A stretch of 64,000 nucleotides of DNA from Puniceicoccaceae bacterium K14 (GTDB lineage Bacteria > Verrucomicrobiota > Verrucomicrobiia > Opitutales > Opitutaceae): the NCBI GenBank assembly GCA_022538095.1, contig JAKYXN010000004.1, forward strand, positions 1 through 64,000, given 5' to 3'. The position numbers and the translations under genes are program-made. This document shows, piece by piece, positions 18,315 to 25,747 of the stretch. The notes beneath the pieces were generated by a model. It was not told the origin of the DNA. It saw only the letters and a list, made by a program, of their open reading frames with translations, and searched no databases. Position 1 is the stretch's first letter. Each line of letters opens with the position of its first letter.

Positions 18315-19033
18315 AACACACTCACCTCATCAACTGCATAGGTATGACCGTTTCTTTTAAACTTTATGCCCTTCACGGAAAAATTGTCTGAGAATACTAT
18401 TTTTCCTGCATTATCTTTCTTCCCTGCCGCGATTACAATGTGGTTAGAAAATGGAGGGATACCGCCTCCGCTTCCATTTATAACTGCATAATCCAATTCT
18501 CCATTAGGAGCGAACTGGTAACAAATCCACTCCGGGTCACCAGCTTGATCTGCTTTCAAGGCTCCAATTTCCGGATAAGGCAATTTCATCACCGCATCAC
18601 TCGTCGTACTCCCATTCGTGCTCCGATACTCACTCAATTGGTCACCAGGCGAGATGGAAGACCATGAAGAATCAAAACCGACCTTGTTACCTTGCGGAAC
18701 AAAATAAATGCCTTGAGGAAGGAATGCCCCTTTCGAAACCGCTTCCCACATAGTCGAATCATCTTTATCTTGTATTACAATTCCAACAAACCTTAGAAAT
18801 TTATCCTGATCAGAGTTGTCAAAATTTATAATAAGCCGGGCATCGGTTCCATTAAGTATTGCCTGCCCACGAGCGGCACGAAGCATTGCGTTTAGTTGTG
18901 AGCTCGCACTTGCCAACGCTTGTTTTTCCACGCCAACATTAAAACTAAACACAGTCACCGTACTAACAATGGCTATAACGCTTATGCTAACGAGCATTTC
19001 GAATAGAGTAAAACCGACTTTTGAGGGAATCAT
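18311..19033 (-). CDS. Verru_Chthon cassette protein D-like prepilin
   Basis: The N-terminus MIPSKVGFTLFEMLVSISVIAIVSTVTVFSF is a prepilin signal with G|FTLFE and Glu at +5. The 240-residue protein resembles GspH-type minor pseudopilins in size and in the LNAMLRAARGQAILNGTDARLII stretch that follows the helix, which is typical of that group. It is the first of the four cassette genes, starting 55 bases after the GspG-like pilin stop, and its end overlaps protein B by four bases. Confidence 0.82.
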   Translation of the reverse strand: MIPSKVGFTLFEMLVSISVIAIVSTVTVFSFNVGVEKQALASASSQLNAMLRAARGQAILNGTDARLIINFDNSDQDKFLRFVGIVIQDKDDSTMWEAVSKGAFLPQGIYFVPQGNKVGFDSSWSSISPGDQLSEYRSTNGSTTSDAVMKLPYPEIGALKADQAGDPEWICYQFAPNGELDYAVINGSGGGIPPFSNHIVIAAGKKDNAGKIVFSDNFSVKGIKFKRNGHTYAVDEVSVL

Positions 19034-19088
19034 CAGGTGTATTTTTTATCTTTAGCGAAATATTTGGATACAATCAGTTTAAACTTAA

Positions 19089-19667
19089 CTAAAAGGCGAA
19101 AACATTATCGAGGTTTTGTGGAGAAACCAGGTCCTTGTGTCCATCCGAGGTCAAGCCTGCATCCAGACCATCCGGCCCCATCGAATAGAGAACATAACCA
19201 AAGTTCTTCCATGGACCGCTATTAGCGGCATTCTTCGGATCGTATCGATAAACGTAAGCAGCACCCCAGGGGTCTATTATATAATTGGATACAGCCGTGG
19301 CGCTTGCAGGATTCGGCAACAAACCATTGGACTTCAATTCCAGTGCAATATTATTTAGGAATGGCTTATCAGCAACGGACGTTCCGTCAGGCATGAATTT
19401 GCCATTAAGCGCATTGAATAAAAATTCTTGAATGTTTAAAACCCCAGAGTACGTCGCCTGTTCTTGTGGGTAATCGCCAAACCTCATTTTGTATTCTTCT
19501 AACGCTGTTTGAATGATTACCAAATCAGCTTCAGCACGTTTAAGCTTGTTCGAATCAAATACCCCAACTGTTACGCTAAACCCTATATAGCTAAGAATAA
19601 CCATAATCGCTACGACCACCATAATTTCGATGAGAGTGTGTCCTTTCGGAGAAAAGTGCATTGGCAA
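19089..19667 (-). CDS. GspG-like major pseudopilin
   Basis: The leader MPMHFSPKGHTLIEIMVVVAIMVIL has a prepilin cleavage site G|HTLIE with Glu at +5. The C-terminal part shows LEEYKMRFGDYP, DPWGAAYVYRYDP and LYSMGPDGLD, which are hallmarks of GspG (the type II secretion major pseudopilin, calcium-binding loop). Length is 192 residues, a little longer than classical GspG because of an insertion in the middle. It lies directly upstream of the four cassette genes and probably forms the filament core that they decorate. No GspD, GspE or GspF gene is in the window, so the assembly machine is encoded elsewhere. Confidence 0.88.
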   Translation of the reverse strand: MPMHFSPKGHTLIEIMVVVAIMVILSYIGFSVTVGVFDSNKLKRAEADLVIIQTALEEYKMRFGDYPQEQATYSGVLNIQEFLFNALNGKFMPDGTSVADKPFLNNIALELKSNGLLPNPASATAVSNYIIDPWGAAYVYRYDPKNAANSGPWKNFGYVLYSMGPDGLDAGLTSDGHKDLVSPQNLDNVFAF

Positions 19668-19696
19668 GGGGAAGTAAGAAATTTGCTAATTGAGCT

Positions 19697-19745
19697 TAAA
19701 CTCTACGATCAAGCATATCGATTTACAACCGTAAACTCTACGATC
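19697..19745. repeat. 14-bp direct repeat between the glycosyltransferase and the pilin genes
   Basis: TAAACTCTACGATC occurs at 19697-19710 and again, unchanged, at 19732-19745, 35 bases apart start to start (a little over three helical turns). Both copies lie in the 81-base gap between the TagA-family gene stop and the pilin ATG, so they are placed as paired operator sites or promoter-proximal elements would be. Confidence 0.55.
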
Positions 19746-19748
19746 CAA

Positions 19749-20528
19749 CTACGCCTTATTTCCCGCCAACCACTCTCGCAAATTATAAATAATAAACATC
19801 GGGACGATGTGAACGTAACGCTTCCACAAGCGCTTGGGTTCTACACACAGGCGGAATAGCCATTCTAAACCGTTTTTCTGCATAAAGCTCGGCGCTTGTT
19901 TCACTCCGCCGATATGAAAGTCAAAAGCTGCTCCTACCGTGACGAGGAAATGAACGTTGGCGTATTTAGCTAATCGCAGAGCGAATTTTTCTTGCTTCGG
20001 CGTACTGATACCAACCCAAATTATATCAGTTCCGAGATCGCTGATTTCTTTGCCCAAACCTCTCATCTCATCATCCGACAACTCGCGAAACGGCGGGCTC
20101 AAAGTGCCAACGACGTTTCGGTTATTAAATTTATCCTCGCATGCCTGCTTTAGCTTTTCGGGCACACCTTCTTTTCCGCCACAAAAATAGTGCTTGATGC
20201 CTCCTTCTGCTGTGTGCCGTAGGATGTATTCAAAAAAATCGGGTCCGTAACAGCGCTCAATCCGCTTAGCCCCTTTTTTTCGAGCAACCCAGACCCCTGG
20301 CATGCCATCTGGCAAATTCATAAAAAAGGACTGAAGGACGGACTTGAAACCCTCATCAGATTTGCTTGTGACTAGACCATGAGCCCCAGTTGCGCTTACG
20401 CAGCGATTAAGACGTTGGCCACCGGCTACCTCAGATTTCACTATCTCGCAGGCATCTGGTATATTCCCATCAAACATGGGAATATCGAGGACTTTGATTG
20501 TGGGTGGCATTGGATTCCGATCAGACAT
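19749..20528 (-). CDS. WecG/TagA/CpsF family glycosyltransferase
   Basis: Family members transfer a sugar (ManNAcA or ManNAc in known cases) to an undecaprenyl-diphosphate-linked acceptor in polysaccharide or teichoic acid synthesis. The 259 residues show the family signatures: NLPDGMPGVWVARKKG, ERCYGPDFFEYIL, YFCGGKEGVPEKL, IIWVGISTPKQEKFA and a GAAFDFHIGGVKQAPSFMQKNGLEWLFRL ending with LWKRY. It is probably the GT26 transferase that adds the second sugar in the adjacent exopolysaccharide pathway, although it faces away from it and precedes the pilin genes. The ATG at 20528 overlaps a possible seven-codon leader frame. Confidence 0.88.
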   Translation of the reverse strand: MSDRNPMPPTIKVLDIPMFDGNIPDACEIVKSEVAGGQRLNRCVSATGAHGLVTSKSDEGFKSVLQSFFMNLPDGMPGVWVARKKGAKRIERCYGPDFFEYILRHTAEGGIKHYFCGGKEGVPEKLKQACEDKFNNRNVVGTLSPPFRELSDDEMRGLGKEISDLGTDIIWVGISTPKQEKFALRLAKYANVHFLVTVGAAFDFHIGGVKQAPSFMQKNGLEWLFRLCVEPKRLWKRYVHIVPMFIIYNLREWLAGNKA

Positions 20529-20532
20529 TTTT

Positions 20533-20559
20533 AAGCAAGGACATCAATTGTCCTTACTT
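20533..20559 (-). promoter_or_regulatory. Stem-loop and seven-codon leader frame at the start of the TagA-family gene
   Basis: AAGCAAGGACA and TGTCCTTACTT pair at ten of eleven positions around a five-base loop. On the minus strand the 5' arm contains AAGGA, six bases before an ATG that reads MSLLKNV and then stops in TGA, overlapping the glycosyltransferase ATG. The stem would hide both the Shine-Dalgarno and the mini-frame. This is a candidate translational control element. Confidence 0.4.
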
Positions 20560-20606
20560 AGATCACGAATCCAGCGAACCGACTCAAGCTAAAGAGTCTC
20601 TTGCTC

Positions 20607-20996
20607 TTAATTTCTTACGCTGAAAAGCTCTTTGGCAAATCGACTGAAATCCGGTTGAGGCAAACAATAAGGCTCTTTCTGCTCCAATTCGCTACCTGCG
20701 TCCATGGCATGTGAAGTCAGTGCCTTAGTCATTTCAACATACTCCGCAAACGGAACAGTCACGAAATCAGACAAACGGACTTCCATCAGCGTTTCATCTA
20801 AACCCAAGCCTTCAATTGGAAGGCCATCAGTTCCACATACGCTGGTTTTACAGCCTGTGCTTGGGTTAGAAAAATTCAAGGTGATGTAACCAGATTTTTC
20901 GACCTGATCCTCCTCGTAGGTAAAAAGCCATGTTTCTACCTTATCATCGTTCTCAGATTCAGCTGAAACGGTAAGCTGTATTCTAGGATAAAACAT
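20607..20996 (-). CDS. Hypothetical protein, 129 residues
   Basis: No signal peptide, membrane helix or known motif is visible. The N-terminal half is acidic and likely beta-rich (IQLTVSAESENDDKVETWLFTYEED), with two cysteines (CKTSVCGTD) in the middle and a C-terminal tail ending LFSVRN. The composition is protein-like and the frame has an ATG start, with the next gene 78 bases downstream on the same strand, so it is probably real and may be cotranscribed with the TagA-family gene. I cannot assign a function. Confidence 0.6.
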   Translation of the reverse strand: MFYPRIQLTVSAESENDDKVETWLFTYEEDQVEKSGYITLNFSNPSTGCKTSVCGTDGLPIEGLGLDETLMEVRLSDFVTVPFAEYVEMTKALTSHAMDAGSELEQKEPYCLPQPDFSRFAKELFSVRN

Positions 20997-21607
20997 ATAA
21001 TTCTGAAGGGGTTGCAGATGAGCATCTCGAATTATCAGATCATCTGCTTAACAATTTAATGGGGCAATCTTCTATAAGACGTTATTTCTAGCTTCTGTCA
21101 ACCAGTAGAGAGAACTCCCCTCACATTTTCATGGTGGTTTTACAGCAAATTTTTCCCACGCCACTGACCTCCGATTCCCTATGACTCGCTACTCCGACAT
21201 CATTGAGCAATTGATCTTACATTTGTCACAGCCCCGATATGGCTCCAAATGCATTTGATAGGTGTTCCTTGCGCAGATATATCAGGATTTCCTTAGTGTC
21301 AGCGCACATCACTAAAGGCAAACTGCTTTGCACTAAACAACACTTACTCATAAGCAATTTATTGTTAAGTGATTAGCGAAACTTCTAAGCACCTGCAGAG
21401 CGTGTGTGTAGCTACGCTAAGAAGTGACAACCAGCTCCATCACCTAGCATTGCGATTGATCTAACTCCGACCGCGAATACTTCCTAGTACGAGAATTTCC
21501 AATTTTGCAAAGAATGCCTCAATATGCGTTCAGGTGCATTAAGCTTACCTTTTCTTTGACATATTTTTTAAAGATGCAAAGAGTCAGGATCCAACTTTTA
21601 GTATACC
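20997..21607. other. 611-base intergenic region upstream of the exopolysaccharide genes
   Basis: This divergent gap separates the pilin/TagA side from the polysaccharide locus. It holds a perfect 7-bp inverted repeat (GCAGATG at 21014-21020, CATCTGC at 21041-21047) just upstream of the 129-residue gene, a weaker pair CACTTA/TAAGTG near 21340-21370, and a TTGACA at 21556-21561 without a matching -10. I see no coding region or RNA gene. It probably contains promoters for both directions. Confidence 0.5.
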
Positions 21608-23035
21608 ATGACGAATACGCGAAAAGAAGGCTTAGCAGCCATACAAAGCATTATTCTAGCGATCACGACTTGCTTCGTTTTTCTAGCGTGGGCGTTTGTT
21701 TACTCTTCATTCACCGACTTGATCGTTTTTAGCGAAGTTCCCTTTGTCGTATGTTTTACAGCTATACTAACCGCGTCCTACTTTTGCTACAGGCGCCTAA
21801 AGAAAGAGCTCCCGTCTGTTAGCCAATTCATCTGGGGTCGCTCGCTCATCATAGCTATTAATCAATCTCTCATTACCGTTGGTACGTTAGGAGTCTTCCT
21901 ATTCGCATTTGATCAGGACTCCTTGAGCCGGTCCTTTATCTTGATTTTCGTTGCCATCATTTGCGTGGTACTAACGCCCGCAAATTACGCCCTTCCCGGT
22001 TTGCTTCTGAAGTTGAGTATTTCAAAAGACCTCAAACGTCGCTACCTTTTGATTGGCTCTGAAAAGTCGTTGGAAGTATTTAGCGAGTGGATAGAGCAAG
22101 AACGCAAACTCTCAGCTGAAGTCAGTTGCCATCTCAGCATCAAATCCACAGGCAAAGATTTCGACAATATTCCTTACGCTGGCAATATAACGAAACTGAC
22201 AGAGGCTATCGAGAAGTTCAACGTTAGCCACATCGTCTTGTTGGAATCAATTAATTCCAACTCATGGTTTCGTCACATCACTCGAATAGCAGAAGCCAAC
22301 GGCTGCCGTTTAGTCATCAAAAACCCATTGGAAAACATGGTCGGGCGGAAACTGAGGTATTTCTCCGAAGCCGAGCACCAATTTTTTACTCTGCAAAAGG
22401 AGCCACTGGAAAACCCGGCAAATCGTTTGTTCAAACGCTTCTTTGATGTCGTAGTTTCTTTTCCGGTTGTTCTATTCGTACTTCCTCCACTTTGCCTATT
22501 CGTATGGTTTCGTCAGAGACGTGAATCACCCGGACCTCTTCTATTCAAGCAAAGACGCTATGGTCGAAACCAGGAGCCTTTCTATATTTGGAAATTCCGC
22601 ACGATGCATCACGACTTTGACGATTCTCCTGAGGCGGAGGCTCGAAGAGCCTTGCAGCAAGCCACCGAAGGAGACCCAAGAATCTACGCGACTGGAGCCT
22701 TCCTTCGCAAAACGAGCTTGGATGAGTTTCCTCAGTTCGTAAACGCGCTTTTAGGTCAGATGTCCGTAGTAGGCCCTCGCCCACATCCACTTAAGCTAGA
22801 CGACTCATATTCTACAAAAATCGATTCCTATACGTCTCGCCACTATGTTAAACCAGGCATAACAGGACTGGCTCAGTGCAAAGGATTCCGAGGAGAAACC
22901 GCAGAGAAAGAATTGATGGAGCAGCGAATCAAGCACGACATCATCTACTTAGAAAACTGGAATGTCTTCGTCGATATTACGTTAACTCTAAAAACCGTGA
23001 AACAGGTTTTTAGACCGCTTAAATCATCTTACTAA
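21608..23035 (+). CDS. Polyprenyl-phosphate sugar-1-phosphate transferase starting exopolysaccharide synthesis
   Basis: It loads the first sugar phosphate onto undecaprenyl phosphate at the inner membrane. Four or so N-terminal membrane helices (about 10-135) and a CoA-binding-like Rossmann segment (YLLIGSEKSLEVFSEW) precede a membrane hairpin (about 280-305) and the catalytic domain: FDVVVSFPVV, GPLLFKQRRYGRNQ, FYIWKFRTM, LRKTSLDEFPQF, GQMSVVGPRPH, YVKPGITGLAQ. This is the WcaJ/WbaP (PNPT) architecture; 475 residues is the usual length. It opens the plus-strand half of the polysaccharide locus. The sugar (glucose or galactose in studied members) is not predictable here. Confidence 0.93.
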   Translation: MTNTRKEGLAAIQSIILAITTCFVFLAWAFVYSSFTDLIVFSEVPFVVCFTAILTASYFCYRRLKKELPSVSQFIWGRSLIIAINQSLITVGTLGVFLFAFDQDSLSRSFILIFVAIICVVLTPANYALPGLLLKLSISKDLKRRYLLIGSEKSLEVFSEWIEQERKLSAEVSCHLSIKSTGKDFDNIPYAGNITKLTEAIEKFNVSHIVLLESINSNSWFRHITRIAEANGCRLVIKNPLENMVGRKLRYFSEAEHQFFTLQKEPLENPANRLFKRFFDVVVSFPVVLFVLPPLCLFVWFRQRRESPGPLLFKQRRYGRNQEPFYIWKFRTMHHDFDDSPEAEARRALQQATEGDPRIYATGAFLRKTSLDEFPQFVNALLGQMSVVGPRPHPLKLDDSYSTKIDSYTSRHYVKPGITGLAQCKGFRGETAEKELMEQRIKHDIIYLENWNVFVDITLTLKTVKQVFRPLKSSY

Positions 23036-23047
23036 TTGCGTTTAATC

Positions 23048-23141
23048 TTCCAACATGAGAATCGTTGGAACAATTAAGCGAGTTCGTAACCTTATTGATT
23101 TTTTGAACATCAATAAGAAATGCCGTAAAAATACGACATTT
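23048..23141 (+). promoter_or_regulatory. Three consecutive hairpins in the leader of the flippase gene
   Basis: TTCCAAC/GTTGGAA (23048-23070), CTTATTGAT/ATCAATAAG (23091-23117) and an imperfect stem AAATGCCGT/ACGACATTT (23118-23141, one mismatch) follow each other in the 121-base gap before the flippase ATG at 23157. The first two stems are perfect. None is followed by a clean U-run, so they are more like RNA structure or processing sites than a simple terminator. Confidence 0.5.
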
Positions 23142-23156
23142 ACTCAATAAGATAAG

Positions 23157-24401
23157 ATGTCAGCCAAGCCAAACTACAACCTGAAAAAGAAGCTGTTTAG
23201 CGCAATTCCAGCGCTCGAACAGTATTCGATTTCTGGTATCAATTTTCTCTACAGCTTACTGCTCCCCTTTATTATATCACTGGAGGACTTTGGAAAATTC
23301 ACCTATTTCCTATCAATATATTATTTTTTCCTATCCACATGGGAATCAACTGTACTCGATCCTTGGGTACTGTTGAAAAACAAAGAAAAAGACCAGGCTG
23401 AGCAAAAACCGGTAATCCCGCCGTTCGTCCTTTATTCATTGTTTCTTTCCCTAGTGTTCGTAGGCGTGTTGTCCATTTTCAACCCAATAACCTGGCAAGA
23501 AACTCCATTACTAATCACGCTCTGCGCTATAAGTTTGTGGCGAGTCTTTTCGCGTAGAATAAGGTATCAAAATGGTGACTACGGGTTTCTGTTTTCCATC
23601 TCAATTGCAAGCATCGTCACTAGACTCTCGATGATGTTTATATTTAGAGATTACCTAAACGGCTACACTGCTCTTATTTTCTACTTCGCATCAGATATAC
23701 CAGCAATTATCTTTGATATGCCGTTTATGCGTTTAGCATTGGCCAATATCCGCAAAGGCGCGCCACACAAGTACTTCATTGAACAACGGTCCCTTATCGT
23801 AAATTTATTCTATCAGCAAATTACGACCTGGTTTTACCCTTTCACAATAAGTTCACTCACAGTCGTTTTATTCTCGTTCCAAATCAACGGGCTATTGAAA
23901 ATGATCATCAATCTATCTATGCCCTTGAAACTCTTGAGTCGGAATTTATTGCACCTGTTTTTAAAGAGCTATTCCGGAAACCCTAAGGACTACAGAGCCG
24001 GTTTTTGCCACTACATCAATGTAGCTAAGCCTTACACTTTTGCATCACTTGCCGTTGCCATTCTCTTAGGGCCCGTCTATTTGTTTAAGTCGACTGATCT
24101 CTCGATAAACGAGTGTGCTTTTGTGATAACATTAGCGTCGTTGAATATAATTTTCTACACCCTTACAAACGGGCTCAAAGCTTCCTTTTCTAAAGATTTG
24201 AACCTGAAGGAGCTTTCAAAACTCAATACTTATGCAATTCCATTCGGGTTGGGACTCTTCTTCATATTGTACGCGCTCCAAGTAGAATTCGCCCCAATCG
24301 TAGCTGAAATGGCTACTCCATTCATAGAAACAGTCTTTTTTGCCACCGTATTTAAGAATTATTTTAAGAGCCAAGAACCGTTGACGAAACAAAATACTTA
24401 A
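23157..24401 (+). CDS. Wzx-type polysaccharide flippase (MOP superfamily)
   Basis: A 414-residue, strongly hydrophobic protein with about twelve predicted membrane helices, no soluble domain, and the N-terminal pattern of lipid-linked oligosaccharide flippases (ISGINFLYSLLLPFIISLEDFGKFTYFL). It would move the undecaprenyl-linked repeat unit to the periplasmic side. Its position between the initiating transferase and the polymerase supports the role. Sequence conservation in this family is low, so the call rests on topology and context. AT content is higher than in the housekeeping genes, as usual for such loci. Confidence 0.8.
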   Translation: MSAKPNYNLKKKLFSAIPALEQYSISGINFLYSLLLPFIISLEDFGKFTYFLSIYYFFLSTWESTVLDPWVLLKNKEKDQAEQKPVIPPFVLYSLFLSLVFVGVLSIFNPITWQETPLLITLCAISLWRVFSRRIRYQNGDYGFLFSISIASIVTRLSMMFIFRDYLNGYTALIFYFASDIPAIIFDMPFMRLALANIRKGAPHKYFIEQRSLIVNLFYQQITTWFYPFTISSLTVVLFSFQINGLLKMIINLSMPLKLLSRNLLHLFLKSYSGNPKDYRAGFCHYINVAKPYTFASLAVAILLGPVYLFKSTDLSINECAFVITLASLNIIFYTLTNGLKASFSKDLNLKELSKLNTYAIPFGLGLFFILYALQVEFAPIVAEMATPFIETVFFATVFKNYFKSQEPLTKQNT

Positions 24402-24411
24402 CTGGTAAGCA

Positions 24412-25728
24412 ATGAATTCGGAGAGTGGACAAATGCAAATCAAGCGAGACGACGCCGTTTATTGGGTGATTGTGGGCTACACCCTACTCAATGCCATACC
24501 ACTAAAGTCAGCAAACGCCTTGGTGACACTGCTGCTTGTAATCGCCTACTGTGTAATATTTCCCAAAACGCTCTTAACAAAAAGAGTGATTCTCTCAGGA
24601 GTACTTCTAGTAATAAACTTAGCTCACATATTTTACCTTAAGAGCGAAGCTTATACAGTTAACATTCCCGGGTACGTTTGGGGCTTTCTAACACACGCTC
24701 CATTTGCCCTTCTTCTGTTTAAAAATCCTCTTACAAAATTTAGCGACGACCTCAGGTTTAGGGTAAATAAATTCTTCTCAATCTATATCATCGTCCAATT
24801 CGTTCTTGGAGTAATTCAATTCGTACTATCAGGGAACGTTGACTGTGTTTGCGGAACCTTTGGCTTACTGGACTTTAGAACCGGCAACATTACGATATCT
24901 CAAGTTTGGTTTACCTTTAACATACTTGGCATTTGCTTTTATCTCATCTCGCAAAAGGACCTCAATAAACTCGGCTTCGTATCAGTTCTAATTGGTTTCA
25001 TAACTGTTGTATTAGCCCAATCGGGACACCAGCTGATCTTTTTGTGCCTGCCGATGGCGATACTGCTTTCTCGATATCTAACAAATATTAAGCTTCTATT
25101 CGTTAGCATCGCAGCGGGAACGATTGTTGTCGTATCCGCAATCATACTTGTTCCAGAAACCTATTCTGTGGGGGTCTCTTGGTTTGAACGCATTGTGCAA
25201 AACGACAATTCGCCCAAGAAAGCATCAGTCCAGAAAACACTTGATTGGCACACAGCAGAGCCAACTGCAGTCGTTTTTGGATTAGGGTTTGGCCAATACC
25301 TAACTCGTGCCTCTATGATAGCGAGTAACGTGATGAACTCGAAAAGAAAACTTCCCGCTTCCATTAGTGGGCATTCGACATTTGCGAGAGACTTCGAAGT
25401 ACCAATGAAAAAAATGCTAGAACGAGGCGAAGGGAGTGCGATGTCTAAACCCTACTTTTCCCTATTAAACCTCTATTCAGAATTTGGGGTGCTTGGGGTG
25501 CTCTCTCTCATCGGATATTTGATATATGTAGGGATAAAAGGAATACTCAATAAAAACCCATTCACAACCTTCCATCTATCAACAATCGCGTTTTTGATAG
25601 CGTGTTCCGCGATTGAAAACTATTTCGAATTTACGCAAGCGCTTATAATTCCGTTTTTGTTAATCACTCTAACATCGAATAACACAATTCCTATAAGTAA
25701 GGACCGCAAAAGCGAAGTCGCAAAATAG
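24412..25728 (+). CDS. Wzy-type polysaccharide polymerase / O-antigen ligase family protein
   Basis: A 438-residue membrane protein with about ten to twelve helices and a large periplasmic loop around residues 250-350 (FERIVQNDNSPKKAS to SGHSTFARDFEVPM), the arrangement of Wzy polymerases and WaaL-type ligases. It lies 10 bases after the flippase gene and 19 bases before the double glycosyltransferase gene, so it is in the same operon. In a Wzx/Wzy pathway it would link repeat units in the periplasm. Ligase and polymerase cannot be separated by eye; the context favours polymerase. Confidence 0.78.
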   Translation: MNSESGQMQIKRDDAVYWVIVGYTLLNAIPLKSANALVTLLLVIAYCVIFPKTLLTKRVILSGVLLVINLAHIFYLKSEAYTVNIPGYVWGFLTHAPFALLLFKNPLTKFSDDLRFRVNKFFSIYIIVQFVLGVIQFVLSGNVDCVCGTFGLLDFRTGNITISQVWFTFNILGICFYLISQKDLNKLGFVSVLIGFITVVLAQSGHQLIFLCLPMAILLSRYLTNIKLLFVSIAAGTIVVVSAIILVPETYSVGVSWFERIVQNDNSPKKASVQKTLDWHTAEPTAVVFGLGFGQYLTRASMIASNVMNSKRKLPASISGHSTFARDFEVPMKKMLERGEGSAMSKPYFSLLNLYSEFGVLGVLSLIGYLIYVGIKGILNKNPFTTFHLSTIAFLIACSAIENYFEFTQALIIPFLLITLTSNNTIPISKDRKSEVAK

Positions 25729-25747
25729 TGGTTCGCTGCTTACAAAC

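Noticed and set aside
21181-21258. 25-codon frame starting ATGACTCGC in the 611-base intergenic gap
   Set aside because: Too short, no ribosome binding site and no recognisable sequence.
21241-21290. Possible sigma-54 promoters near TGGCTCCAAATGC and GGTGTTCCTTGC
   Set aside because: GG and GC are eight bases apart; sigma-54 requires ten.
21556-21585. TTGACA upstream of the sugar transferase gene
   Set aside because: No -10 hexamer at 16-18 bases; AT-rich background makes chance matches likely.
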